A DNA stretch of 64,000 nt, from NCBI GenBank assembly GCA_036873755.1, contig JAVTVY010057047.1, forward strand, positions 62,001-126,000, in the 5' to 3' direction. Shown piece by piece: positions 46,677 through 55,198 of the stretch (position 1 is the stretch's first letter; each line of letters begins with the position of its first letter). Position numbers and translations under genes: made by a program. Origin of the DNA: Hanleya hanleyi (lineage: Eukaryota > Mollusca > Polyplacophora > Lepidopleurida > Hanleyidae). The notes under the pieces are model-generated. The model did no database searches, was not told the origin of the DNA, and was given only the letters and a program-made list of their open reading frames with translations.

Positions 46677-47298
46677 GATGACTCGGTTCCGTAACTTTTC
46701 TCGAACTTGCCCTTGACTTTACTGATCCGTACAGGGTCCCCGACCTTGAAATCCTTCTTCGGCACTCGTTGCGATTGTATGGGGTACAAGACACGCCGGA
46801 CTTGGGCTTCATTGCGTTGGGTCACGGTAATGGGGGCTCTCTGTATACTCCGGTGATAGGCTCGATTGTAACCACTCACAAGTTTCGGGAGAACATCGAT
46901 GTACCGCCTTGTATTCTTATAGGTGAAATATTTATACATGCGGCCTTTGAATGTCCTGTTCAACCTTTCCACAACGGAAGCCATGGTCTCGTTGTAGTTG
47001 TGAAAGAAGAAGACCTTCTGTTTCTTGAGAAAGGCTTGGAACGGTCTGTTGAGGAATTCCATGCCTTCGTCGGTTTGCAAATACAAGGGTTTGCGCCCGG
47101 TCTTGAAGATGTCCTTGAACGCCGCTATGAGATTCGCCCCAGTTTTCGTCCGGATGGGTACCACCCACGCATACTTTGACAGGATATCGATGCACGTCAA
47201 GATATACCGATTGCCATCGTTGTGTTTGGCAAAGGCGCTCATATCGACCAAATCTGCTTGCCATTTTGCATCTAGTCCTCCCACGATGACTCGGTTCC
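46083..47298. repeat. 608-bp tandem duplication within the integrase gene
   Basis: Unit 1 spans 46,083-46,690 and unit 2 spans 46,691-47,298, head to tail. The junction shows 'gt' microhomology. I found two differences: 46,360 versus 46,968 (Val or Glu codon at the active site) and 46,584 versus 47,192 (synonymous). 608 is not a multiple of three, so the duplication throws the two integrase copies into different frames. Confidence 0.9.
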
Positions 47299-47485
47299 GT
47301 GGAAAATGGCGGCGGGCAGCTCGATGTAAGGTATAGGTGTCTTGTTTTTTTAACCAATCTCGGACTTGGGCACTTTGTATCCCCTGGGGTTTGGCCGCTC
47401 GATAGAGAGCCGACAATGCACTATAGGCCACCGGACTGTCGGGACTGTAGTATAAGTTATCCAACACCTTCTCCCAGTGCTTCAT
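46664..47485 (-). CDS. Integrase copy B: complete N-terminus and DDE core, truncated C-terminus
   Basis: Polinton integrase of the retroviral (rve) family, which inserts element DNA into the host chromosome. The start MKHWEKVLDNLYYSP fits the family and has a TATA box 36 bp upstream. The N-terminal region (residues 1-70) includes LYRAAKPQGIQ, WLKKQDTYTLH and RRHFPRNRV. The catalytic triad is complete: Asp78 (WQAD), Asp139 (TDEGMEF), Glu173 (SVVERLNRT), with 33 residues between the last two. After KGKFEKSY the frame enters the duplicated copy out of phase and stops, so most of the C-terminal region and the chromodomain are lost. It could be catalytically competent but mistargeted; this is untested. 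Confidence 0.85.
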   Translation of the reverse strand: MKHWEKVLDNLYYSPDSPVAYSALSALYRAAKPQGIQSAQVRDWLKKQDTYTLHRAARRHFPRNRVIVGGLDAKWQADLVDMSAFAKHNDGNRYILTCIDILSKYAWVVPIRTKTGANLIAAFKDIFKTGRKPLYLQTDEGMEFLNRPFQAFLKKQKVFFFHNYNETMASVVERLNRTFKGRMYKYFTYKNTRRYIDVLPKLVSGYNRAYHRSIQRAPITVTQRNEAQVRRVLYPIQSQRVPKKDFKVGDPVRISKVKGKFEKSYGTESSWED

Positions 47486-47520
47486 GGTGACAAAATGATA
47501 ATGGACCGGGGAGTATGGTT

Positions 47521-47528
47521 TATTTATA
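47521..47528 (-). promoter_or_regulatory. TATA box of the integrase gene
   Basis: TATAAATA on the minus strand, 36 bp before the integrase ATG at 47,485. It lies just after the end of the upstream paralog remnant. Confidence 0.5.
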
Positions 47529-48051
47529 GCGAAGTCTGATATTCGGGTTCTACCACCGTTGTATATATCCTAGGTTGACTGACTCTATCCGGATAATCAA
47601 TGGCCTCGTCGTCTGGTTCATTGGTAAAAATTTGTTCATTGGGATTCACATTGTCCATGGTAAATGACCAGTCCAACTCGTCTGATGACCACTTGAGAAG
47701 CACTTGATCCACATCTGCCACGGCATCTTCCAATGCAGATCATAGAACTGGGTGAAGAGTAAAATGCACTGTACCCCCATCTAGTCGAGCCAATTGAGCA
47801 AAGAAGGGGCCGCGTCGGACGTACACATCGGGACACAAGTGGATGAGGTCGCCGTCCAGTTCACCAGACAACACCCGTTTTAATTTGATCCAGCCCGCCC
47901 GGGACAGACGAATGTGAGCCGGGCACGGTTGTGTGGGATCCGCATCACAGATGTCTCCCACCTCCTCCATGATATCGACCTTATCCGCATAGACGTGCAG
48001 GAAGACCTCGGGTGTCAAGCTGAGAAACGCCCGTATTATATGCTCCGTCAT
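47524..48051 (-). pseudogene. Unknown Polinton protein, paralog A, frameshifted
   Basis: The first segment (48,051-47,740) has SLTPEVFLHVYADK, then AHIRLSRAGWIKLKR and LSGELDGDLIH. The second segment (47,733-47,524), in another frame, ends with NEPDDEAIDYPDRVSQP. Together they match, in order, the intact paralog at 48,762-48,217 (LTPQVGLHVYEDK, LSGELDGNLIH, NEPDDDAIAYPATLSQP). A frameshift near 47,735 splits it. A TATAAATA box followed by CGAGAGACCG lies 40 bp upstream. The family is not recognised. The segment around GWIKLKR weakly recalls PC4-like single-strand DNA-binding folds, which is a guess. Confidence 0.6.
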
Positions 48052-48090
48052 GGTTAGTGCGTGAATGGTACAAGATTTGACGGTCTCTCG

Positions 48091-48098
48091 TATTTATA
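48091..48098 (-). promoter_or_regulatory. TATA box of paralog A
   Basis: TATAAATA followed by CGAGAGACCGTCAAA, 40 bp before the ATG at 48,051. The extended motif is shared with paralog B (ATAAATACGAGAGACAGTC). Confidence 0.6.
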
Positions 48099-48216
48099 GG
48101 GAAGAAAAGTTTATGACGTCAGAACATGGTGCATTATGGGCTTGCCACATGAAACGTACACCCCAAATTGTCTGTGAATATCTGGCGCTGGGGTCACAGT
48201 TCCTTTCTGGCTGCTT

Positions 48217-48762
48217 TCATTTGGGCTCCGATGCCGTACCGGCCTGCGTTGTATGGATGCAATTGTTACTGGGCTGACTGAGTGTAGCCGGATAAGCAAT
48301 GGCATCGTCGTCTGGTTCATTGCTAGGTTTGGTCATTTGTCCATTGGGTTCTGCTGCCGCTTGACCCAGGGCACGAGCCCACCCCAACTGATCAGCTGGC
48401 CGCTCGTCCGGTGTAAACAGCTGGTCCACAATAGGCACCACTTTCTCGAAGGCTGTCCACAGATCGAGGTCTAGGGTGAAGCCTCGCGTAGGGTCTTGGT
48501 AACGGCTCAGGCATGGGAAGAAGAGTCCACGGTGTACGTAGATGGCATTGTCTATGTGGATGAGGTTTCCGTCGAGCTCACCGCTCAACATCCGTTTAAA
48601 TTTGGTCCAGCCGTCCCGGTGTAGCGTAACCGTATTCGATACGGTCTCAGCGCGCGACCAGCAAACATCTCCACGGTCTTCAACGATGGTGGCTTTATCT
48701 TCATAGACGTGTAACCCCACCTGGGGTGTAAGGGGAAGGATGGCTCGTAGGACTGACGACAT
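48217..48762 (-). CDS. Unknown Polinton protein, paralog B
   Basis: 181 residues from MSSVLRAILPLTP, chosen because it aligns with paralog A's start and has a TATA motif 51 bp upstream; the frame is open further to 48,906. It has a globular N-terminal half (LHVYEDKATIVEDRGDV, TVTLHRDGWTKFKRMLSGEL, YVHRGLFF) and an acidic C-terminal end (NEPDDDAIAYP). No cysteine cluster, signal peptide or membrane segment is visible. Paralog A next to it shows that the gene duplicated in tandem. An accessory or DNA-binding role is possible but unsupported. Confidence 0.6.
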   Translation of the reverse strand: MSSVLRAILPLTPQVGLHVYEDKATIVEDRGDVCWSRAETVSNTVTLHRDGWTKFKRMLSGELDGNLIHIDNAIYVHRGLFFPCLSRYQDPTRGFTLDLDLWTAFEKVVPIVDQLFTPDERPADQLGWARALGQAAAEPNGQMTKPSNEPDDDAIAYPATLSQPSNNCIHTTQAGTASEPK

Positions 48763-48898
48763 GGTTGACCCAATGACGAACGGTGAATGACACATACTTT
48801 GACTGTCTCTCGTATTTATGGTCAGGTCCCTCGGTGACATGATTGACCCAATGACGAACGGTGAATGACGCACACTGTGACTGACCCTCGTATATATC
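48760..48898 (-). promoter_or_regulatory. Tandemly duplicated promoter and start region of paralog B
   Basis: Two copies (48,760-48,819 and 48,839-48,898) of a ~60-bp block each contain, on the minus strand, a TATA-like box (TAAATACGAGAG or TATATACGAGGG), the segment 'ggtgaatgac' and a CAT, i.e. an ATG on the coding strand. The outer copy supplies an alternative upstream ATG at 48,840. Duplication may boost or alter expression. Confidence 0.6.
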
Positions 48899-48955
48899 CG
48901 TTGCACATAAGCGCATGCGTGGACACTCTAAAGAGCCGTTCTTTTTCTGTCGTTG

Positions 48956-49192
48956 TCATTGCCACAGCGTCAGGGTCAATAGAGCAAAAACCATGACGAG
49001 GCCAACGAGCCGTCGCTGGTTCCGGCGTGAGCGCTCGTGGTCTATAGCCCGGGCATCAAGGATGGCTGTCATAGTCCAGTAGTGGTGAGTGATAGCACAC
49101 CCCTCCATCGAGTCCACTCTGTCGAGGACCGCTTCTGTGAACTCTTTCAGGATCTGGCGTCGCCCCTCGTTGTCGTTGCCATCCGCTAACAT
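48956..49192 (-). CDS. Small tail-anchored membrane protein candidate
   Basis: 78 residues from MLADGNDNEG. A charged helical stretch (RRQILKEFTEAVLDRVDSM) is followed by a basic patch (HERSRRNQRR) and a C-terminal hydrophobic segment (LVGLVMVFALLTLTLW) ending at the stop, the pattern of a tail-anchored protein. The open frame extends upstream into the right terminal repeat to 49,567, and those first ~69 residues merely translate the repeat, as the copy at 39,900-40,121 shows. A TATAAAA motif at about 49,317-49,323 could serve it. Family unknown. Confidence 0.4.
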   Translation of the reverse strand: MLADGNDNEGRRQILKEFTEAVLDRVDSMEGCAITHHYWTMTAILDARAIDHERSRRNQRRLVGLVMVFALLTLTLWQ

Positions 49193-49360
49193 GGATCGAA
49201 CCACTGTTCGGTAACCCGTGAGTGAATTAACCACGGTCGCATGCTGTATAATGCGAGTCGCATAGGGATAGGTCTCCGTCAACCGTAGGAATGGAGGTGT
49301 GGGATCCAGAACAGTGTGTTTTATAGATCCTGTCACACATGCGCGCCTATATGTAGCTCT

Positions 49361-50469
49361 ACGGGATACATGCATTCCATAAAGGCGGTGGGAAGCACGG
49401 ATGTTGAAAGTACATGCATAAGGTCTAAGGAAAAATTGGAACTCTTCTGTGTTCGGAGGTAGTTTTAGTGAAACCTGAAGTGACGTCACACACACTTGCG
49501 CAGAACTCACACCACCAAACCACAACCATGGACCCATAGGGGTTGAGTACCCCAAACACACTCCCATGTGTATATTTCTATACTACGACCAGACTGCGCA
49601 TGCGCAAACTCTTGAACACGGACGAACCAGGCGGATGCTCCTTCACGAGAGCTTCAAAATAAGACCTCATACGACTCCATCGGACCCATAGTAGCCCACC
49701 TAGACCCCAAAACGTCTATTTCCATACCCTTTTCCCACAATTCCCTATTTGCTCATGCGCAGAATGTCAAACACGGACGAGACGCTAGTCCAGGCGGATG
49801 CTCCCTCATGACTACTTTACATGGATTCCTCACTCGACCCACTAGGGGCTCACCTAGATCCCAAAACGTCTATTTCCATACCCTTGGCCTACTGCGCATG
49901 CGCAGAATGAAGTCAGTTCCACGTATCATCCAGCCCGTCGGATGCTCCTTCACGAATGCTTCACATTGATACCTCATACGACTCCATCGGACCATTAGTG
50001 GCTCCCCTAGACCCCAAAACGTCTATTTCCATACACTTTGTCCGCCGCGCATGCGCAGAATGAAGATATTTCAACCCCACATCCAGTCCATCAGATGCCC
50101 CCTCACGAATGCTTCAGATTGATACCTCACTCGACCCAATCGGTCCACTAGGGACCCCCCTAGGTCCCAAAACGTCTATTCCCATACTCTTTTTAGGCAT
50201 TCCCCGTATACATTAGCATTGGAAATCAACCCATGGGACTATTTTCTGTCCGCGGAGGCTTTCTCCCGCGATCACATCACCGCCAAACCGCATCACCGCG
50301 GAAAAATACAAGATCAAAGGTCGCCGGAACTATAGCGGCCTTGCGGCCCAGAGGACAAAGGCCGTAAATGGCCGCTTCCTATACTTTAACCTGCAAAAGC
50401 GCCCCCTGTCGGATGCAAGAGTTACCTCCCCCGGCAAAAGGGGACCTTTTTTCAGGGGACTATACTACT
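49361..50469 (-). repeat. Polinton right terminal inverted repeat (1.1 kb)
   Basis: Reverse complement of the left terminus, from 'tacatgcattcc' at the inner edge to the outer tip ending ACTATACTACT. It has four ~155-bp units with GCGCATGCGC-type motifs (near 49,595, 49,753 mutated, 49,891, 50,047). About 190 bp at 50,210-50,350 ('tccgcggaggctttctcccg', 'catcaccgcgg') are missing from the left terminus but present in the giant palindrome at 13,625-13,710, which ties the two elements together. Confidence 0.85.
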
Positions 50470-50475
50470 AGTGTC
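50470..50475 (+). repeat. Polinton target-site duplication, right
   Basis: AGTGTC directly after the element end; the partner at 38,363-38,368 is AGTGTG. Confidence 0.65.
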
Positions 50476-51796
50476 ATCGAATGTTATTCCGCCACACTCA
50501 AGGGGAATAACGTGTAATGTAATTTTATTCCGATCACAACTATTTACCTCGAATTGGAATGAATATGTTGAGCCATTCAGACGATACAATGAAAACCATC
50601 CAAACTTGCCAACTGGATAATGTTATGTATTTGCAATCTTTACGTTGCGGTGTTCACCGAAAAACCTTCAACATAGATGTGTTCATTCTGTAACTACTGG
50701 GACCTTGTCTAGGTTGCTTATGCTCACTGTTGTGACAAAGGTGGCTGAAATGTTCACTGTTAACTGTTAATGTCACAAGTATGGCAATAAGAAAATGCAA
50801 TAGCAGCTACTAACTACTCCGCATACAGTCAACCACTTATGACACAATTGCGACATTAGCTGGTGAAGTGACAACTGCTGATGAAATTGAGACAATTGTG
50901 AGTGAATTAGAGAGTAGGATGTTGAAGTCGCTCTCAGCAATATTTCATATTACGACGGCCCATGCCAGTCAAATTATCCTGACACAGGGCCAACCAGTCC
51001 TTGATCTATCCCATTTGTGCTGAGCGCCAAGCGATGAAGATACAAGTTAGTACTTGCTACAATGCGTTCACGGACGGGAGCATTTTGAGCGAGAGACGTG
51101 CCACGTTATATTTACTAAACTTACAACTATACCCGGAATTTAGAAGACAAAGATTCCTTCATTAATGTAGGCTGCATGTATTGGTGTGTCAAGGCTCAAA
51201 CTATTCTCCTGATAATATTACGTTTCTCCAGACACGCCCATACTTTGGTGTAAGTTAAGCTAATATATGTTCTCTCCCAGCTGGCTTCCTTGACCAGTCC
51301 AGTATTTGGACGTACTAGTAACTATATCACATGAAGCTTGAACTTATCTTCGAGAATATTCAATGGTCCAGATTGTTCAAAATGTCAGATCCAAACATGA
51401 CATCTGTGTGTATGAAGTTTTCCTTTGAATCCATCAAAACGACTGGCTCCTCTAAAACTTGTTAAATTGGTATGATGGAATAGGGTGTAATCTCTCATCT
51501 CCGAATTTGTTATCAACAAATCAGATTTGTGCTGGAATTATACAGCATATGATGGGATCAGCGCAAGTCTCAAGCCTTTGCTAAAATATTAACGGGTTTT
51601 CACTAAGAGCTTCCAAGCCAAAAGATAAGAAAGCAGAACGAAGGTGATAAAATAGACCATCGTCACTGCGAAGAAAACAGCTGTTGTGTAGGAGTGACGC
51701 CGTACGTACCAGTAAAATAGGTCCAAGCTAGACGCTCTGTTATAGAGGTGAAAATAATTGATATTTCTTTGTTGATTTATAGTAACTAAAACAACG
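50476..51796. other. 5' flank of the ependymin-related gene
   Basis: Non-coding, except for the dispersed repeat at 50,973-51,036. The minus-strand frame 51,589-51,837 contains a hydrophobic stretch but overlaps exon 1 of the ependymin-related gene in antisense and is not supported. No clear TATA box was found before the gene start. Confidence 0.45.
50973..51036 (+). repeat. Dispersed repeat, right of the Polinton
   Basis: Same-orientation partner of 38,234-38,298 ('ttatcctgacacagggcca', 'agtccttgatctatc', 'gctgagcgccaagcga'). Confidence 0.65.
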
Positions 51797-51946
51797 ATGT
51801 TGACGGTGTTGATGCTCCTTATCCTCGCTTCTATCATGGGGTGTGACGCTCAGGCTCACTGTTGTTTTGCCCCGCAGTGGGAGTCACCAACACGAATACT
51901 GGAAGGGTACCATATTGCAGCGACAGATACGGACGGAAGTGTAATA
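51797..51946 (+). CDS. Ependymin-related secreted protein, exon 1
   Basis: 50 codons: a signal peptide (MLTVLMLLILASIMGCDAQA) followed by HCCFAPQWESPTRI, the Cys and PQW motif at the start of mature ependymin-family proteins. The exon ends in phase 0 at ATA|GTGAGT. The spliced product of five exons is about 235 residues, the usual family length, and every junction keeps frame. Family proteins are secreted, bind calcium or lipid-like ligands and have conserved cysteines; ligand and tissue are unknown here. Intron 1 (4.2 kb) contains a Polinton relic and satellite DNA. Exon calls are by eye from splice consensus and motif order. Confidence 0.8.
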
Positions 51947-52165
51947 GTGAGTAAAATATTTGCTCTATTAAACTCTAGGCAAGCGTTTCTAAAATCACGA
52001 GTAAGATAGTTTACATGTACATAGAATTAACGCATGATGTATAAGGATTTCTAAAGGCCACAGTCAACTAGAAATGGTTTTGATCTTTGACCTGATCATG
52101 ACGTCAATGTGCGTTAAAAAGCTTTCTATAATCTCAAGATAACCTCTACTTGGATGGCAATTTGA

Positions 52166-52187
52166 AGAAAAAAAAAAAAAAAAAAAT
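52166..52187 (+). repeat. Poly-A run
   Basis: About 20 adenines after 'ttgaag' in intron 1, possibly the tail of a retroposed sequence. No body was identified. Confidence 0.5.
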
Positions 52188-53034
52188 ACCTTCGCACCTG
52201 CCCCGGCCACGTCCGCCCCGGACAGATCCGCCCCACCTCAACAATCAGAGACTAAGATAAAGATCAAACCAACGTGTTTATATGTACACAGAAGTACAGC
52301 CAGAATATCTTGTACAAAACATATCCCACAGTAAACGCCGCCGTCTGGAAATTGATATACAATTGGTTCCAAGATGAAACAAGAAAGTAACAATCACGAG
52401 AAAGAGTCTTGCTTTCAAACAAACACAACTGCTAGTCTTTCTGTTTGAAGGCCCTATGAAGACCTTCAGGTGACCAGTAGTATGTAAAGTGGAAACTCGC
52501 GAATTTGTTTGCTGGTGAAACTGTGTGTTACAAATGTGAGTTATATGATCTTTGACCGTGGACATTGGCGCTTGATATTTGGCCTTGGGCATTGGGTTCA
52601 CTTGTGACATCGGGCCCTCGGGCCCTCTAGGTCGCTTCCTGTCGCTTGGCCGACGAGTGAATGCAAAAATGGGAAAGGTGCAGGTCTCCACTTAAAGTCC
52701 TGACGATGTCTATGACTGGACTTGTATTCGCGCTGGTCACGCTACCAATGCACAGTCGATGAGTAGTACGGAAAGGGCATTTGCGGTGCCCATGGGCGTG
52801 TTTGGGGGATAGATGGGCCACCAGAGATACATATGTGTCGGGCAGAGTGTCTTCGTAAGCTCTCGGCGTGTTGCCTATGACAAGGGTAGTTTTTACCTGC
52901 AGTAACTCATAATAGTAGATTATGAGTTACCCTGGCACGACCACTCAACCCGTCAATCTCAGTATCATTTCAGCGGACACCCCACTGACATCATAGTTAT
53001 CGTCAGCCTCACAGTAGATCGAAGATGGATTGTT

Positions 53035-53165
53035 GGAGAGTGTACGCGCCTCGTTCAAGAAAGAGGCCGAATTGGTGAATGACACGCTTCGTCAATGCAA
53101 GTTGTTCAACCCACAAGGCTGGTAGCTATTTACTCAAGGACTGAAAGATATGCACGTCTCTCACA
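53035..53165 (+). pseudogene. Polinton core-protein fragment
   Basis: The plus-strand frame reads ASFKKEAELV, then NPQGW, a stop, and LFTQGLKDMHV. This matches ASFKKQAGLV, NPRGWEVFAQALKDMHV in the intact core protein (43,579-44,229), with the middle deleted. It is dead. Confidence 0.7.
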
Positions 53166-53272
53166 AGAACTGTTGTGACTCCTCATCGCTGGGTCTGGAT
53201 ATATTAGCAGATACCGCAACCATCGGTGTCGGCGACGGAGTGGAAGTCGGAGTCACCGCACAGAGCACCACA

Positions 53273-53452
53273 ATGGGCGCCCTCTTTTCACCCTTTAAAA
53301 ACCCTGCCGCGAACACCACGCGAATCCATGATACGTACCAAGTCACTGCGGCAGTCACGCCGGTGGCAACAAGACACCAAGATCTGAGAACCCTATTAAA
53401 ATCGGAGCGGAAGGATGAAGGCTCAGTCGTCATGTTTTCCCTCACACAGTAA
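53273..53452 (+). CDS. Small MGALFSPF frame between core and penton relics
   Basis: 59 codons starting MGALFSPFKNPAANTTRI. It sits in the same interval as the interrupted small frame at 43,405-43,560, with which it shares a S/TPF...TT.I...VTA pattern. A Met-Gly start could be N-myristoylated. The open frame extends upstream to 53,150. In a degraded element it may be open by chance, so it is reported as a candidate gene remnant only. Confidence 0.35.
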   Translation: MGALFSPFKNPAANTTRIHDTYQVTAAVTPVATRHQDLRTLLKSERKDEGSVVMFSLTQ

Positions 53453-54010
53453 TAGCTCGGCTGAGGTGTTTCTCAACATCACCTTAGCCCATTACGTCAC
53501 ACGTCAAATCTCGCTGAGCGTTGGGAATGTGGCCTAGTGGATGTGCAGTACCAATACACATGGAACAACGTGCAACGGGATGCGGTGTGCTACGAAGTCG
53601 TGTAGGAGAGCAATACATATAACTTCTCTCTCCTTGAAGGCAAGTACCATACGCCCAAAATATTCATCCAGGCTTTGTCCGATCTCATCCAGGGCACTAC
53701 CTCTGGAGGTAAAAGTATCTTCTCGTTTGCGGATTACGAACACATGGATTACGACGAGTGAAACCAAAAGTACTCTTCAGCAAGACGTTGAGGGAGCTGT
53801 GTGAACTGGATTCTGATAGTTACGTCGGAACCGATCGCCTGCAGAAGAAGACCATTTTGGATCGCAAGGCTGGCTTCTACGGGTGTTAGGTCTATTCTGA
53901 TCTGATCGATGATCACATTGTCTATGATATCGACGCTGTCTTGGTACGCATCTGTCCGGATCAATGGGGGGAAACGGAGATCAAGTCACACAAAGCATAT
54001 TTCATCAATT
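53432..54010 (+). pseudogene. Polinton penton-like protein, degraded
   Basis: Begins at ATGTTTTCCCTCAC, aligned with the start of the intact penton gene. Several stops follow. Recognisable pieces: ERWECGLVDVQYQYTW (intact copy: GGWECGLVDIQYPYSW), EGKYHTPKIFIQALSDLI, and VYSDLIDDHIV (intact: IYSDVVDAHIV). At least two frame changes and several in-frame stops rule out function. Homology fades near 54,010, well before the pX-like tail. Confidence 0.75.
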
Positions 54011-54359
54011 CCATCAAATGTCTTGTTAAGGATATTACATCATTGAACTTGAATATTTGTGGTCATATCATTCAATCTGTCCACCTTAACAGCTACAATA
54101 AAAGCCTGGCTGACATGAAATCATAACAAGGACCATTTTTTATTTCTTGTGATATTTTTAGATTTGCAATCAGGATATTGGGCTGAGGGTTATATGGTTT
54201 CTGATCAGTACACCCGCATCATTTCCCACCACCTTTATATACTGCACTTACTACTTACCTCCATATGAGAAGATGCTGCTGGTGGACGTTTCGTTCTCGA
54301 ACCTTACCCTTTGAACAAACCATTGTGATGGTAGTACGTGACTGTGGCTAACTTAATAA

Positions 54360-54492
54360 TTCTTGTAGAATGAAGCGTTTGATCGGCGTCGGGCCTCACA
54401 GATATGTGTTCTGAATAAGAACTTGCATTCTACTAATATTTTCCCAGTTTGGGTCGTTTCTTCTATCTTACGGTCACATAGTTCATCGCTTT
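54360..54492 (+). repeat. Direct repeat flanking the minisatellite, copy 1
   Basis: 'gatcggcgtcgggcctcaca' through 'cggtcacatagtt' recurs at 55,076-55,198 with few changes. I interpret the pair as LTR-like repeats of the Penelope-like family; they also resemble 36,020-36,060. Confidence 0.65.
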
Positions 54493-54562
54493 CCATCAGA
54501 TGACTTGATATGATTATTACATCATTGCTCTTGGATATTGTTATCTAATACCGCTCAAACCG

Positions 54563-55029
54563 GTGCTGGAGGCCGTGTGGTCATGGTCGTGCTGGAGGCC
54601 GTGTGGTCATGGTCGTGCTGGAGGCCGTGTGGTCATGGTCGTGCTGGAGGCCGTGTGGTCATGGTCGTGCTGGAGGCCGTGTGGTCATGGTCGTGCTGGA
54701 GGCCGTGTGGTCATGGTCGTGCTGGAGGCCGTGTGGTCATGGTCGTGCTGGAGGCCGTGTGGTCATGTCGTGCTGGAGGCCGTGTGGTCATGGTCGTGCT
54801 GGAGGCCGTGTGGTCATGGTCGTGCTGGAGGCCGTGTGGTCATGGTCGTGCTGGAGGCCGTGTGGTCATGGTCGTGCTGGAGGCCGTGTGGTCATGGTCG
54901 TGCTGGAGGCCGTGTGGTCATGGTCGTGCTGGAGGCCGTGTGGTCATGGTCGTGCTGGAGGCCGTGTGGTCATGGTCGTGCTGGAGGCCGTGTGGTCATG
55001 GTCGTGCTGGAGGCCGTGTGGTCATGCCA
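54563..55029 (+). repeat. 26-bp minisatellite, 18 units
   Basis: Unit gtgctggaggccgtgtggtc plus atggtc, repeated 18 times almost without variation; one unit (near 54,765) lacks one base. The first unit continues 'ctaataccgctcaaaccg', the same junction as in the single-copy Penelope-like ends at about 60-105 and 36,208-36,240. All three forward frames are open because 26 is not a multiple of three and the unit has no stop in any frame, so the 160-173-residue frames here are artefacts. Confidence 0.9.
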
Positions 55030-55075
55030 TTCAAGATGTCCATATGAATAGTTACAATAAAAAGTTAACTTCGTG

Positions 55076-55198
55076 GAGAATGAAGCATTTGATCGGCGTC
55101 GGGCCTCACAGATATGTGTTCTGAAAAAGAACTTGCATTCTACTAGTATTTTCCCAGTTTGGATCGTTTCTTCCATCTAACGGTCACATAGTTAATCA
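55076..55198 (+). repeat. Direct repeat flanking the minisatellite, copy 2
   Basis: Second copy of 54,360-54,492. Confidence 0.65.

Larger units (their letters stand above)
38369..50469 (-). mobile_element. Maverick/Polinton element, 12.1 kb, lacking DNA polymerase B
   Basis: It begins AGTAGTATAGTCCC and ends with the reverse complement, fitting the AG...CT ends of Polintons, with a near-perfect 6-bp target duplication. Inverted termini enclose a minus-strand gene set: integrase, FtsK/HerA-type packaging ATPase, pX-like peptide, core protein, penton-like and major capsid proteins, and adenain-type protease. No frame or fragment of protein-primed DNA polymerase B (usually over 1,000 residues) exists in the 9.3 kb between the termini. 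Frameshifts in two virion genes and a duplication in the integrase mark it as inactive on its own. It could equally be called an endogenous adintovirus-like element. Confidence 0.9.

Noticed and set aside
46059..47336. Plus-strand frames opposite the integrase copies
   Set aside because: Antisense shadows; the duplicated frames exist only because the integrase segment is duplicated.
40097..49361. DNA polymerase B gene of the Polinton
   Set aside because: The interval is accounted for by other genes and no frame with polymerase motifs is visible on either strand.
51589..51837. 82-codon minus-strand frame with a membrane-like segment
   Set aside because: Overlaps exon 1 of the ependymin-related gene in antisense and has no family signature.
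53161..53445. Minus-strand frame with a hydrophobic stretch in the Polinton fossil
   Set aside because: The opposite strand carries the core-to-penton interval in the expected orientation; this frame is its antisense.
54538..55124. Three overlapping plus-strand frames of 162-173 codons
   Set aside because: All three read the same 26-bp repeat in different phases; the proteins are translation artefacts of the minisatellite.
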